Assembly (NCBI GenBank): GCA_944364615.1
Contig: CALVWF010000001.1
Span: forward strand, 1-64,000
Direction of reading: 5' to 3'
From: an uncultured Clostridia bacterium
Lineage (GTDB): Bacteria; Bacillota; Clostridia; Christensenellales; CAG-314
Length of the DNA stretch: 64,000 bases
A program made the position numbers and the translations under genes. Every line of letters starts with the position of its first letter. Position 1 is the stretch's first letter. Shown piece by piece: positions 1-8,976 of the stretch. The notes under the pieces were generated by a model, which worked only from the letters and a program-made list of their open reading frames with translations, was not told where the DNA came from and made no database searches.

Positions 1-77
1 CTTACTATTCTGTTTTCAAGCTTCTTGCTGCCTCTCGACAGCCTATTTATATTACTACATTAACTTACCTTTGTCAA
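1..77 (-). repeat. 16S promoter/leader repeat at left edge
   Basis: These 77 bases are identical to 16994-17070, the promoter and early leader of the 16S gene in this window. Read on the minus strand they hold a -35 box TTGACA (72-77), a 17-bp spacer and a -10 box TAATAT (49-54), then the leader stretch that pairs with the 16S trailer. Identity stops exactly at 77. A second 16S gene should therefore start roughly 90 bases beyond the left edge. The AT-rich stretch 78-162 upstream of this promoter resembles an UP element. Confidence 0.9.
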
Positions 78-162
78 TTGTTTTTTTTAATTTAATTAAA
101 AATTTTGTACTTTTTTTTAAAATTTTCCCATTACATCGACAAAATCAAGCAAGCAGCAACAT

Positions 163-1731
163 CTATTTCAGTTTTCTTCTGTCCACCTTTCCGATCAGAT
201 TGACGGGCAGACTGTCAACGACGACAATCTCTTTGGGATAGGCGTATACTATCACTTTGTTGCGCAACGCTTCTTCCACATCGGCAAGTATCTCTTTCAC
301 ATCCGCACCGCTTTGAATCTGAACAAACAATTTTACAGCCTCTCCTCTTTTGGCGTCGGGTATGCCTGTGGCAGCGCAAGCCGTAACGCCTTCCACCGAC
401 TGCACCACGCTTTCTATTTCCGACGGAAATACCAGTACGCCGTTGACGCTTACTACATTTTTAATGCGCTGTTTGAAATAGACATATCCCTCTTCGTCCA
501 TCCAGCCGTAATCGCCTGTCAGCAGATATTTTCTGCCCTCTATTTCCGCAAATGCACCGTCAGAATTGTCGAAATAGCCCAACATCACAAGTGGACCGCT
601 GACGGCTATTTCTCCGAGACTTCCCGGCGGAAGCAGTTTTCCGTTTTCCGCTATGTCTATACGGCAACCGCACACAGCCCTGCCGAGAGAACCGTCCTTG
701 TGATTGTTTACGGTGTTTAACGCGCATGCCGCAATGGTTTCGGCAAGTCCGTAACCTTCCAGCAATCTCGCCTTGCTTCCCTGACGTTTCAGAACCGCAT
801 TGAACTCGTCGATTAAAGTAACAGGCGTAGAATCTCCGCCCACAAAACATTCTTTGAGACTGGACAGATTTCCGTGGACAAATTTCCGTTCGTTGAGCAA
901 TCGTGAATACATCACGGGCACACCCGTTAATATGTTGATTTTTTCGCGTCTGACCGCACGGGCAAGGTGTCCGGCGTCAAATTTTATACACATCACGTTT
1001 TTGACCGCATTTGTGACACTCATGTGCATGTTCATACACAATCCGAACCCGTGAAAAATCGGCAACACCGAATACATGGCGCGGTACTCGGAAACGTCAT
1101 CCTGCAAAAAGTCCTGTGCACATTCGCACAGTTTGTTGAACGAAGCGCAACAATGTCTGATTATTTTGGAATCGCCCGTTGTTCCTCCGCTGGGAAGAAA
1201 TACCGCCTGTTCCTCGTCACCGAATCTGTACGCGGGAAAATCGGTGTACTGTCCCTCGAACAGTTTTTCCAGACGTTCGTAGTTGCGGTACTGTATGTTT
1301 TTATTGGTACTGCGAAAGTACAGACGCGCAAGCGTACCCATAAAATAATAAGTATGTGACAGCAATACGGGAATATCCGCCGTCACATTGCCGTTTTTCA
1401 GCGTATACACGTCGTAAATTATCAACAGCGAGGTGTTTGTCTGTCGGATATTTTCCATCATCTGCTGCAATGGAACGTACGGATGCAACAGATTGCACAC
1501 CGCACCTACCTTGTTTATCGCGTAAAAAGCCACAGTGGCAGAGGGCGAATTGGGCAGGCAGACGGTCACTACGTCACCGGGACGTATGCCTTTTGCCACG
1601 AGATTGGACGCAAACACATCCACTCTGTGCAGTAACTGTCTGTAACTCATTCTTCTGCCGTAAAACACCACCGCGCAACGGTCGGGAAACCGTGTGGCGG
1701 TCTGTTTGAGCACATCATACAAAGTGAGCAT
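163..1731 (-). CDS. AMP-forming acyl-CoA synthetase/ligase (ANL superfamily)
   Basis: A 522-residue adenylate-forming enzyme that activates a carboxylic acid with ATP, most likely to an acyl-CoA; the substrate cannot be read from sequence. The phosphate-binding loop SGGTTGDSK lies near residues 181-189, followed by EGYGLAE, the TGD motif, the hinge region, and a C-terminal NLIGKVDRRKL that carries the catalytic lysine. Length is normal for the family. The start has a ribosome binding site CGGAG. It lies 49 bases after the DUF1624 gene and is probably the last gene of the rho-mnmA-DUF1624 transcript. A CoA ligase is the simplest reading; a stand-alone adenylation enzyme remains possible. Confidence 0.85.
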   Translation of the reverse strand: MLTLYDVLKQTATRFPDRCAVVFYGRRMSYRQLLHRVDVFASNLVAKGIRPGDVVTVCLPNSPSATVAFYAINKVGAVCNLLHPYVPLQQMMENIRQTNTSLLIIYDVYTLKNGNVTADIPVLLSHTYYFMGTLARLYFRSTNKNIQYRNYERLEKLFEGQYTDFPAYRFGDEEQAVFLPSGGTTGDSKIIRHCCASFNKLCECAQDFLQDDVSEYRAMYSVLPIFHGFGLCMNMHMSVTNAVKNVMCIKFDAGHLARAVRREKINILTGVPVMYSRLLNERKFVHGNLSSLKECFVGGDSTPVTLIDEFNAVLKRQGSKARLLEGYGLAETIAACALNTVNNHKDGSLGRAVCGCRIDIAENGKLLPPGSLGEIAVSGPLVMLGYFDNSDGAFAEIEGRKYLLTGDYGWMDEEGYVYFKQRIKNVVSVNGVLVFPSEIESVVQSVEGVTACAATGIPDAKRGEAVKLFVQIQSGADVKEILADVEEALRNKVIVYAYPKEIVVVDSLPVNLIGKVDRRKLK

Positions 1732-1780
1732 AAAATTCTCCGTACTGTCGTAAAACGACGTTGTCTTAGGTAAATTTCCG

Positions 1781-2626
1781 TTACAGCCAGCCGAGCACCG
1801 AACCGCTTAGAGTGTAAAGCACGAGAATGACTATAACCTGACTGGCAAAGTAAACCCAGATGGATTTCTTTCCCAGAAAAGTTAAAGGAGCGACAGCCCT
1901 TTCCGATACAGAGGGAAACAGCGTCTTCCTTTCACGGTAAAGAAACCGTCCAAGATAAACTCCGCCTAAAAAGTAGGCAAAAGCAGGGAAAAATGCAAAA
2001 AAGTCTCCCGGCGAAAAGGTTGCTATTACGTTTGTGGAATGTTGTACAAGAAAAGCCCAGAAATGCTTCGTTTCGCAGGGATTTACTATAAAGTAATGTC
2101 CGACGACAAGCATTGCCACCATTATTGCGGAAACGGTCACACCGTAAAGATTTTTCTGCCAGTCGCGTTTCATCAGAGGCAACAACTTTTCAATGCCCGC
2201 CCAGATAAGAACGGACAGCGCAAGCACATGCAGCACGTTGAAACTGATCATTATGCCACCGTATCCGGCGCGCTGGGCAATCCACGTCACCAACGTCAGA
2301 GCAAGCGAAAAGGCTATAAGTCGCAACGCGCGTTTAAAGTTGTTGCGCGAAAAACAGCAGGACATTCCGCTGATAAAGACAAATGCGTACACAAAACTGT
2401 CGTGCGTTATATTGCGTAATGACCCAAGAACCGCAGTATCGGAAAAGTATTGTTTTAACGCAAAATCGCTCAACGCTTTACCGAAATCGGAAACAAAACT
2501 CGTGCGAAACATTGTGAGATCGAACATAAAGTGATCCCACACTACAAACAGAATAAGAAAACCGCGCAAAGCGTCCACTTCCCATACTCTCCGTACGGGT
2601 TGTGCGGGTTGTATTTCTTTGTTCAT
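1781..2626 (-). CDS. DUF1624 / heparan-alpha-glucosaminide acetyltransferase-like membrane protein
   Basis: A 281-residue polytopic membrane protein. The N-terminal motif EVDALRGFLILFVVWDH is the signature of the DUF1624/HGSNAT catalytic family, whose animal member moves acetyl groups across a membrane onto glucosamine. The histidine in VVWDH is the residue conserved near the start of helix 1. Several further hydrophobic segments follow, ending in a helix at the C-terminus. Its start overlaps the mnmA stop by 4 bases (ATGA), so it is translationally coupled. In bacteria the acceptor is unknown; a cell-envelope glycan is an inference. Confidence 0.8.
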   Translation of the reverse strand: MNKEIQPAQPVRRVWEVDALRGFLILFVVWDHFMFDLTMFRTSFVSDFGKALSDFALKQYFSDTAVLGSLRNITHDSFVYAFVFISGMSCCFSRNNFKRALRLIAFSLALTLVTWIAQRAGYGGIMISFNVLHVLALSVLIWAGIEKLLPLMKRDWQKNLYGVTVSAIMVAMLVVGHYFIVNPCETKHFWAFLVQHSTNVIATFSPGDFFAFFPAFAYFLGGVYLGRFLYRERKTLFPSVSERAVAPLTFLGKKSIWVYFASQVIVILVLYTLSGSVLGWL

Positions 2627-3696
2627 TTGTACACCTCATCGATTACGCCGCCGCCGAGACACTTTTCCTCGTCGTAAAATACGACAAACTGTCCCGGAGT
2701 GACCGCACGCTGTTTTTCGTCGAAAACGACTTCCGCCCTGTCTCCACAAATGTTTACGGTAACGCCCTGTTCGGGCTGTCTGTAACGGAACTTCGCCCTG
2801 CATCGGAAACTGTTTGCGGGCGGAGCGGGTATCCAGTTTAATCCGCTTGCCGAAAGTTCCTTGCTCATCAACACTTCTTCGTCGCCGTGAGAGACTATAA
2901 GCCTGTTGCTGGACATATCTTTGTCCACGACAAACCAACGCTGCTGACTGTCCGTCGTTCCGCCCAGTCCCAGACCGCGACGCTGTCCCAACGTATAATA
3001 CATAAGTCCTATATGTTCCCCGACTTTTTTACCGTCAACAGTGTAAATGTCGCCCGGCTTGTTGGGCAGATAATTACTCAGAAAGTTGCGGAAATTGCGT
3101 TCGCCTATAAAGCAGATGCCCGTGCTGTCCTTTTTGGCAGCGTTGGAAAGACCGTTTTCGAGGGCGATTTTCCTGACTTCCGTTTTGTTGATGTCGGACA
3201 GCGGAAAAATGACGTCTTTCAACTGCTGTTGGCTGAGTTGATTTAAAAAATAAGTCTGATCTTTTGAAACGTCTTTTGCTTTAAGTAAAAAATGTCCTTT
3301 CTGCGTGTGACGTATTCCGCAATAATGTCCCGTTGCGATGTAATCGGCGCCCAAAGACTTGGCGTACTGCAAAAAAGGTCCGAACTTTATTTCACGGTTG
3401 CACAGCACGTCGGGATTGGGAGTTCTGCCCTTGGCATATTCGTCGAGAAAGTAACTGAACACTCTGTCCATATACTGTCTTGCGAAATTGACGGAATAGT
3501 AATCTACACCCAGTTTGTCGCAAACCGACCTGACGTCGCTGTAATCGCGTTCCGCCGTGCAGTTGCCTTCGCCGTCCTTTTCCTCCCAGTTGTGCATAAA
3601 CAGCGCTATTACTTTGTATCCCTGTTGTTTGAGTAACAGTCCCGCTACTGCGCTGTCCACGCCTCCGCTCATACCCAAAACTACTGTTTTCGTCAT
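2623..3696 (-). CDS. mnmA: tRNA-specific 2-thiouridylase MnmA
   Basis: A 357-residue cytoplasmic enzyme that thiolates U34 of the tRNAs for Lys, Glu and Gln. The PP-loop SGGVDS sits at residues 10-15. The catalytic cysteine pair is present: one in NPDVLCNREIKFG and one in GICFIGERNF. The C-terminal beta-barrel ends with GQFVVFYDEEKCLGGG, the usual MnmA ending. Ribosome binding site AGAGGA precedes the ATG. It begins 15 bases after rho and overlaps the next gene, so it belongs to the rho operon. Confidence 0.95.
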   Translation of the reverse strand: MTKTVVLGMSGGVDSAVAGLLLKQQGYKVIALFMHNWEEKDGEGNCTAERDYSDVRSVCDKLGVDYYSVNFARQYMDRVFSYFLDEYAKGRTPNPDVLCNREIKFGPFLQYAKSLGADYIATGHYCGIRHTQKGHFLLKAKDVSKDQTYFLNQLSQQQLKDVIFPLSDINKTEVRKIALENGLSNAAKKDSTGICFIGERNFRNFLSNYLPNKPGDIYTVDGKKVGEHIGLMYYTLGQRRGLGLGGTTDSQQRWFVVDKDMSSNRLIVSHGDEEVLMSKELSASGLNWIPAPPANSFRCRAKFRYRQPEQGVTVNICGDRAEVVFDEKQRAVTPGQFVVFYDEEKCLGGGVIDEVYK

Positions 3697-3711
3697 TTGC
3701 GTCCTCTTAAA

Positions 3712-5130
3712 TCACAATGCTTTTTTCTTGGTGATAAGTTTCAACATATCTATGAAATCGGCGTTGCTGGACGAACAGGTAAGCATTTCCAACAGTTCTT
3801 CCGTTGCGGAAACGCTGTCGCCCTTGCTCAGCAATTTGCGCACAAGATACATTCCTTCCAGTTGTTGCTGAGTAAGCAACAGATCTTCACGGCGAGTACC
3901 GCTTTTGGCAAGGTCTATGGCGGGGAATATACGTTTTTCCGACATACGTCTGTCCAAATGTATTTCCATATTGCCCGTGCCCTTGAATTCTTCGTATATA
4001 ATGTCGTCCATACGGCTGCCCGTATCTATCAGTGCGGTTGCAATAATGGTCAGGCTACCGCCGCCGCTGACGTTACGGCTTGCCCCGAACAGTTTCTTGG
4101 GTTCCTGCAATGCGGAAATATCCAGTCCGCCCGTCAGCGTACGTCCAGACTGATCGGCAGTCTGGTTGTATGCACGTCCCAGACGTGTGATACTGTCCAG
4201 CAAAATCATTGCGTCCTGTCCCTGTTCCACACGCCTCTTGGCGTTGTTGACTGCCATTTCCGCAATCTGGATGTGATGCTGCGGACTGTGGTCAAATGTT
4301 GAATACACTACTTCGCAGTCAACGCTTTCTTTAAAATCGGTCACTTCCTCGGGGCGTTCGTCAATCAGCACTATTGTCAGATGTATGTCGGGATGATTGT
4401 GACGTACGGCCTGCGCAATTTTCTTTAACAGTATGGTTTTGCCCGCTTTGGGGGGAGCGACGATAAGGCCGCGCTGTCCTTTACCTACGGGGGCAACAAG
4501 GTCTATTGCGCGCAAAGCATATTCGTGCTTGTCCATTTCGAGGGTGATACGTTGATCGGGATAGCAGGGCAAAAGGCTGTCGAAATGCGGTCTTCTGGAA
4601 ATGTTTTCACAACTCTGATCGTTTACCTGGAAGATATACTTTAAAGACGGCGCGGTCTTGTCGGGATACAGTACGGTTTTACAATACACCTTGTCTCCCT
4701 GGCGCAGTCCGAAACGCTTTATCTGTACGGGCGGTACGTAAATGTCCTTGTTGGGAGTGGGGGCGTAGTTTACGGTACGCAGAAACCCGTAACCGTCCGG
4801 ATGGATGTCAAGTACTCCGGTGGCGTTTTCCTCCGACGGAACACTTGCCGTCTGCTGTTTTTGCTCTTCTATTGCCTCTATGTCTTCTTTAGTCAGTTCG
4901 GGAGATTTCTGCGATACTCCGTTGGAAGGATTACGGGTAGGTCTGCCCGTTTTACGGCGTCCAACAGGAATATAAGTACCCGTGTAAACACCCACTATTT
5001 CTTCAATAAGTTCGGCGCGTTTCTTATTTCCGGGCACGACGTTAAATTCCCTTGCGAGACTGCGCAACGGATCGATAGTAAGCGTTTCTATCTTTTTCAT
5101 AAGTTCTTCAACGCTGTTGAAATTGTACAT
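3712..5130 (-). CDS. rho: Transcription termination factor Rho
   Basis: A 472-residue hexameric RNA helicase that ends transcription. An N-terminal Rho_N helical domain (ELMKKIETL onward) is followed by a charged linker, a cold-shock RNA-binding domain ([11 protein letters not shown]), the Walker A loop APPKAGKT, the Walker B region [14 protein letters not shown], and the Q- and R-loop regions. The ATG at 5130 is chosen over one 35 codons upstream because GGAGG lies just before it and the longer N-terminus is AT-rich and unlike the family. It heads the rho-mnmA-DUF1624-ligase operon, with a 113-base leader after a clear promoter. Confidence 0.96.
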   Translation of the reverse strand: MYNFNSVEELMKKIETLTIDPLRSLAREFNVVPGNKKRAELIEEIVGVYTGTYIPVGRRKTGRPTRNPSNGVSQKSPELTKEDIEAIEEQKQQTASVPSEENATGVLDIHPDGYGFLRTVNYAPTPNKDIYVPPVQIKRFGLRQGDKVYCKTVLYPDKTAPSLKYIFQVNDQSCENISRRPHFDSLLPCYPDQRITLEMDKHEYALRAIDLVAPVGKGQRGLIVAPPKAGKTILLKKIAQAVRHNHPDIHLTIVLIDERPEEVTDFKESVDCEVVYSTFDHSPQHHIQIAEMAVNNAKRRVEQGQDAMILLDSITRLGRAYNQTADQSGRTLTGGLDISALQEPKKLFGASRNVSGGGSLTIIATALIDTGSRMDDIIYEEFKGTGNMEIHLDRRMSEKRIFPAIDLAKSGTRREDLLLTQQQLEGMYLVRKLLSKGDSVSATEELLEMLTCSSSNADFIDMLKLITKKKAL

Positions 5131-5249
5131 GATATCCTCCGATAAAACTGAAAAATTAAAAAAATCCTGATTAAAAAAATTAGGCTTTATCTTGTGTGAA
5201 TGGTAAAAAATTACCGAATATAAAACTAAAATCAAATTAGTACTTATTT

Positions 5250-5278
5250 ATTTTAATACAATAATACTCAACTGTCAA
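5250..5278 (-). promoter_or_regulatory. rho operon promoter
   Basis: TTGACA (5273-5278), 17-bp spacer, TAAAAT (5250-5255) on the minus strand. The predicted start is near 5243. The leader contains a weak CCTAATT/AATCAGG pairing followed by T-runs (about 5150-5185), which could be a weak attenuator. Confidence 0.8.
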
Positions 5279-5287
5279 ACCAAATAT

Positions 5288-5322
5288 ACGAAAAACGGAG
5301 CATAATCAACTCCGTTTTTCGT
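5288..5322. terminator. Bidirectional terminator after ypeB
   Basis: A perfect 13-bp inverted repeat (ACGAAAAACGGAG / CTCCGTTTTTCGT) around a 9-base loop. It ends the sleB-ypeB transcript on the minus strand. Confidence 0.85.
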
Positions 5323-5361
5323 ACTGTTGGCAAAGTCGCTTTTACTGCCGACATTGCCTCT

Positions 5362-6672
5362 TTACATTACGGTATAACCTTCCGTACCTTTTACTACTTT
5401 AAAAATTTCCACTTCGTGTCCGCCGTTGTCCAGGTACACGAAATACTGATTTCCGTCCTTGTTGCATTCCAACTGGTAGCACAGATATTCTTTGTCGTTC
5501 TTTTCTACAAGTGCCTTTTTTACCGATATCACTTCGTAACCCCTGTCGGAAGACAGGTTGTCAGGCATATCCGCCATCGTCAGACCTTCTCTGTCACGGT
5601 GATTGGCAACGTAACTGCGGGCTTCTATACCAACGGGATTTCCGCTGACACAGTCCACCGCCACCTTTACTATATCGGGGTAGACGATGATACCGTTTAC
5701 CACAGGAGCAAGGTTGACGTAAGTGATGTTGTCCTGTTCTTTGCTGACCCATATTGCGGAAACGTCCATTCCGAGATTTTTGCACAGTTTTTCGGCACTT
5801 TCGATACATTGACGGCTGTTTACTTTGGCTTCGCCTTCCGACGTGCTTCTCAACTCGCCTTCCGCTACTTTGCCGTCGGCGGCAATGAGTACTCGTCCCT
5901 GTCCGTCGTTTACCGAATATATAAGATACTGACCGTCGCCGCTTTTTCCGGCAAAAACCACTTCTCCGCCGAAAACTTTTTTAGCCGTTTCCAGTCCGTC
6001 ACGGTAATTTACGGTTACGGGAACAGTTACATTTTTTTCCATACTGTCGCTGAAAGGTCCGTCGTAAATGAGTTTTTCGTAGGTAAACACCTCTTCCATA
6101 TTGTCAAAACTGTCATTTAATACCGACGAAATGTCCGACAACCCTTCTGAAAGGACTTCATTGTCATTGTCAAGCGCGCGTTCAAAAAACTTTTTGAGAT
6201 TAAGCGCGGTTTCTCTGACGCCGTTGACCGTGGCAACGTCTTTACCGTCAAGTTTATTGCCTGCCGAAATGCGCTGAATGAGACTAATTGAATAATACTG
6301 CAACTGGTTACAGAATTTTTCCACCTGAAATAAACTGTCGCCTGTTTGTACGGGTAACGAAGATACGTCGGCGGAAAGATTTCCCGCTTCCACCGCTACC
6401 TTGCCGAGCAGTTGAGACTGCATAGTCTTGTCTGTCGAAACGGTAACTTTGCCGAGATTGCTCTCGATGTTCTTTATACAATCTATGCTTTCGTAGAGTT
6501 TTTCACGGTAACCGTTTGTCAGTGCAATGGAATATTCGTCCTCGTCCAACGGCTGACGGACGTTACGGTTGTCGTATGTCATAGCGAAATACGCCGCCAC
6601 AACCATAGCCACGCATGCAAGCAATGCAAAAAAGGCAATATAAACATTTTTAATAATACTGTTTATTCTCAT
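5362..6672 (-). CDS. ypeB: Germination protein YpeB
   Basis: A 436-residue spore protein needed to localise and stabilise the cortex-lytic enzyme SleB. One N-terminal transmembrane anchor (VYIAFFALLACVAMVVAAYF) is followed by a helical region with the family pattern (YREKLYESIDCIKNIESNLGK) and C-terminal PepSY-like repeats. Ribosome binding site GAGGAGG is ideal. It starts 9 bases after sleB, the arrangement known from Bacillus and clostridia. Expected to be made in the forespore. Confidence 0.93.
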   Translation of the reverse strand: MRINSIIKNVYIAFFALLACVAMVVAAYFAMTYDNRNVRQPLDEDEYSIALTNGYREKLYESIDCIKNIESNLGKVTVSTDKTMQSQLLGKVAVEAGNLSADVSSLPVQTGDSLFQVEKFCNQLQYYSISLIQRISAGNKLDGKDVATVNGVRETALNLKKFFERALDNDNEVLSEGLSDISSVLNDSFDNMEEVFTYEKLIYDGPFSDSMEKNVTVPVTVNYRDGLETAKKVFGGEVVFAGKSGDGQYLIYSVNDGQGRVLIAADGKVAEGELRSTSEGEAKVNSRQCIESAEKLCKNLGMDVSAIWVSKEQDNITYVNLAPVVNGIIVYPDIVKVAVDCVSGNPVGIEARSYVANHRDREGLTMADMPDNLSSDRGYEVISVKKALVEKNDKEYLCYQLECNKDGNQYFVYLDNGGHEVEIFKVVKGTEGYTVM

Positions 6673-6681
6673 AACGCCTCC

Positions 6682-7377
6682 TCAGGAACAGAAAACATGT
6701 TTGCCGATTGTGATTATTATCGGTCTGTTTCTGATCCAACTGCTTGTAGCCGTAACGGGATTGTAGTAGAACAATGCTCCGCACGACGGATCCCATCCGT
6801 TCAGCGCGTCCTGTGCCGCTCTTGTACATTCGTCGTTTGTTCCGAGATTGATTTGTCCGTCAGCCACGCACGTAAACGCTCCGCTCTGATAGATCACTCC
6901 CGAAATAGTGTTGGGAAACTGCGAACTGCGTACTCTGTTGAGCACTACCGCCGCTATTGCAACTTTACCGGTGTAACTTTCACCTCTTGCTTCGCCGTAG
7001 ACACAGCAACTGAGCAAGTACAGATCCTTGTTGGTTATGTTTCCGGAAGAAGTTTGTCCGGAACTGCTTCCGCTGAGAGTAATGCCCAGTGCCTTTGCAG
7101 TGGCAGAACCTACGATACCGTCCGCCGTCAGTCCGTTTCTGCGCTGAAAATACTGTACCGCACTTTTAGTTCTGCTGCCGAAAATACCGTCAACGCTTCC
7201 CGTGTAGTATCCCCAGTTTTTCAACTTTGTCTGTATAGTGCGCACCGTTGCACCCGTACTGCCCTGTTTGATTACCTGAGCATCGGCGGTGGATGTAAAT
7301 GTCAACGGAATTGCCAGTGCCAATGTAATTGCAAGCAACACCAACGCAACCGCGCGCCTTTTAACTGTAAGTGTCAA
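6682..7377 (-). CDS. sleB: Spore cortex-lytic enzyme SleB
   Basis: A 231-residue germination-specific lytic transglycosylase. It has a signal peptide (hydrophobic stretch around residues 9-25), a peptidoglycan-binding domain (GSTGATVRTIQTKLKNWGYY to about residue 97), and a Hydrolase_2 catalytic domain whose glutamate lies in VYGEARGE. The start is a TTG at 7377, chosen because GGAGGA lies 8 bases upstream and the signal peptide follows directly. It is co-transcribed with ypeB. Confidence 0.94.
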   Translation of the reverse strand: MTLTVKRRAVALVLLAITLALAIPLTFTSTADAQVIKQGSTGATVRTIQTKLKNWGYYTGSVDGIFGSRTKSAVQYFQRRNGLTADGIVGSATAKALGITLSGSSSGQTSSGNITNKDLYLLSCCVYGEARGESYTGKVAIAAVVLNRVRSSQFPNTISGVIYQSGAFTCVADGQINLGTNDECTRAAQDALNGWDPSCGALFYYNPVTATSSWIRNRPIIITIGKHVFCS

Positions 7378-7405
7378 TTGTCAATCCTCCTTATAAGACT
7401 GACAT

Positions 7406-7434
7406 TAGTATCTGCAAAGGCAAAAATATTATTC
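7406..7434 (-). promoter_or_regulatory. Possible sigma-G promoter of sleB-ypeB
   Basis: On the minus strand GAATA (7430-7434), 17 bp, GATACTA (7406-7412) resembles the forespore sigma-G consensus, in the position expected for sleB. This is pattern matching only; the -35 overlaps the spoIIR stop codon. Confidence 0.4.
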
Positions 7435-7961
7435 TATTTGTTGAGCCACTGCTCGATTATTTCCGCTATTTTCCACTTGTAAGTCACGCTGTTGGTTCCG
7501 TTGCTCTCGTTGCCCACGAAACACAGCGGAGGATACACCACACACCACCAGTTGTCTCCGGTACCGGTTCCGAGATCCAGAATAAGCGCGTCGTACACAC
7601 CGGAAGTCAGGGTAACGTTACCGTAATTTCTTGTGGGGAAACGTTCCTGACACAAACGGGCGGTTGCCGTGTATTCGAATCCGTTTGCACGCAGAACGGA
7701 TGTCGCGACGGCGGAAATTTCCTCAAGTCTTGCCTGCACGGCGTCCATACTTTGCTGTTTGGTAAAGCACTGTGCCAAAACGGGCGTAAGATATTCCACC
7801 ACTTCGCTGCGAACGGCATACTTGACGGACTGATCCTGCTGACTGTTGCTGTTTGCCCTGATATGTATTCTCAGAAATTCGTTGTCTGACGCGGGTTTGA
7901 CGCTTAAAATCATTAAAAGAACGGCAATGAATATAACTGCGGATATGATTATTTTTTTCAT
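7434..7961 (-). CDS. spoIIR: Stage II sporulation protein R
   Basis: A 175-residue secreted forespore signal that triggers SpoIIGA to process pro-sigma-E in the mother cell. A hydrophobic N-terminal signal (MKKIIISAVIFIAVLLMILS) precedes the family signature FLRIHIRANSNSQQDQSVKYAVR. The start at 7961 is preferred because GGAGG lies 5 bases upstream; an in-frame ATG 9 codons earlier has no site. A strong hairpin with a T-run stands between this gene and ispE, directly before the ribosome binding site. Its partners spoIIGA and sigE lie about 34 kb away in the window. Confidence 0.93.
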   Translation of the reverse strand: MKKIIISAVIFIAVLLMILSVKPASDNEFLRIHIRANSNSQQDQSVKYAVRSEVVEYLTPVLAQCFTKQQSMDAVQARLEEISAVATSVLRANGFEYTATARLCQERFPTRNYGNVTLTSGVYDALILDLGTGTGDNWWCVVYPPLCFVGNESNGTNSVTYKWKIAEIIEQWLNK

Positions 7962-7972
7962 GACAGCCTCCG

Positions 7973-8002
7973 TAAAAAAAGTGTACACTGATTGTGTACA
8001 CT
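7973..8002 (-). terminator. Terminator between ispE and spoIIR
   Basis: On the minus strand AGTGTACAC (7994-8002), a 5-base loop, GTGTACACT, then seven Ts. The T-run ends about 4 bases before the spoIIR ribosome binding site, so any spoIIR promoter must lie upstream of it. Confidence 0.75.
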
Positions 8003-8053
8003 CCTTGAAAAAAAATGCCTTTTTATTTACAAAAATTTGTCGTATCTTGTGTT

Positions 8054-8902
8054 TTAAAGTATTATTGCGTCTTTTTTCTCCACACTGCTAAGATAAAGGG
8101 AATTAAACCCGTTGTCGTTGAGCAGTCTGACAAACTTCATCGCATCGGATTGTGTGGAAAACATTGCAAAAAATGCGCTACCGCTACCTGTCATACATGT
8201 TTTTACGCCGTTGAGTGCGCAAAATTCCAGATACCCGTCGCAGTACCCTCTGCCGATAGTTTTCTGCAAAGAATTTCCCGTAAGACTTATTGCGCGTTGC
8301 GTATTTCCCTCTGCAAGGCAATGCACGAGAGCGTCTATATCGGTATGTTCGCCTCCCGCGCTGTCAAAAGCGGCGTACGCGTCTGCGGCGGAAATTTGTT
8401 TGTCGAAAAACGTAACTGCAAAATGAAGTTTGCACGGACAGCAAACCTGCTCGACGTATTGTCCTCTGCCTGTAATTCGGGCAAGTCCGCCCTGCATCAT
8501 AAACACCGTGTCGCTGCCGAGAATTTCAGCCACCCTGTAAATTTTGTCGGTAAACTTGCCGTAAAGCAACGACAAAGCATGCAGAACTGCACATATATCC
8601 GCAGATGAACCGCCCATTCCGGTTGCTACCGGAATGTTTTTTTTCAGTACGATGTCAGCGCCGTTCGTACCGAACGCGTCGCTAAACAGCAACGCCGCCT
8701 TATACGCAGTGTTGGTTGCGGGATTTATTCCTTCTATCTCGTTGACCGTCACGAATCTGTCCTTCCGTTCCGTAACAGTAACGCTGTCATACAGACCTAC
8801 GGACGTGACGACACTGTCAATGGGATGAAATTTGCCCGATTTTTCAAACACGTTGAGAGCAAGATTGAGTTTTGCCGCACAACTGACTTTAACTTTTCTC
8901 AT
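8054..8902 (-). CDS. ispE: 4-diphosphocytidyl-2-C-methyl-D-erythritol kinase
   Basis: A 282-residue GHMP kinase of the MEP isoprenoid pathway, which phosphorylates CDP-methylerythritol. It starts with the family pattern KVSCAAKLNLALNV, carries the glycine-rich ATP loop PVATGMGGSSAD, and ends with the third GHMP motif TCMTGSGSAFFAMF. No ribosome binding site precedes the ATG; instead the -10 box TACAAT lies exactly 6 bases upstream, so the mRNA probably begins at the start codon itself. Confidence 0.93.
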   Translation of the reverse strand: MRKVKVSCAAKLNLALNVFEKSGKFHPIDSVVTSVGLYDSVTVTERKDRFVTVNEIEGINPATNTAYKAALLFSDAFGTNGADIVLKKNIPVATGMGGSSADICAVLHALSLLYGKFTDKIYRVAEILGSDTVFMMQGGLARITGRGQYVEQVCCPCKLHFAVTFFDKQISAADAYAAFDSAGGEHTDIDALVHCLAEGNTQRAISLTGNSLQKTIGRGYCDGYLEFCALNGVKTCMTGSGSAFFAMFSTQSDAMKFVRLLNDNGFNSLYLSSVEKKDAIIL

Positions 8903-8908
8903 GCTTTT

Positions 8909-8937
8909 ATTGTACTACACCGCAACTCAAAACACAA
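8909..8937 (-). promoter_or_regulatory. ispE promoter, apparently leaderless
   Basis: TTGTGT (8932-8937), 17 bp, TACAAT (8909-8914) on the minus strand. Standard spacing places +1 at 8902, the A of the ispE ATG. The -35 is weak (three of six). Confidence 0.6.
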
Positions 8938-8938
8938 C

Positions 8939-8970
8939 AAAAAAATGCGCTCCGATATAAACGGAGCGCA
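8939..8970 (-). terminator. Terminator after SipL-like gene
   Basis: TGCGCTCCG/CGGAGCGCA stem with a 7-base loop, followed on the minus strand by seven Ts. It ends the gene on its right just before the ispE promoter. Confidence 0.88.
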
Positions 8971-8976
8971 AAAGCA

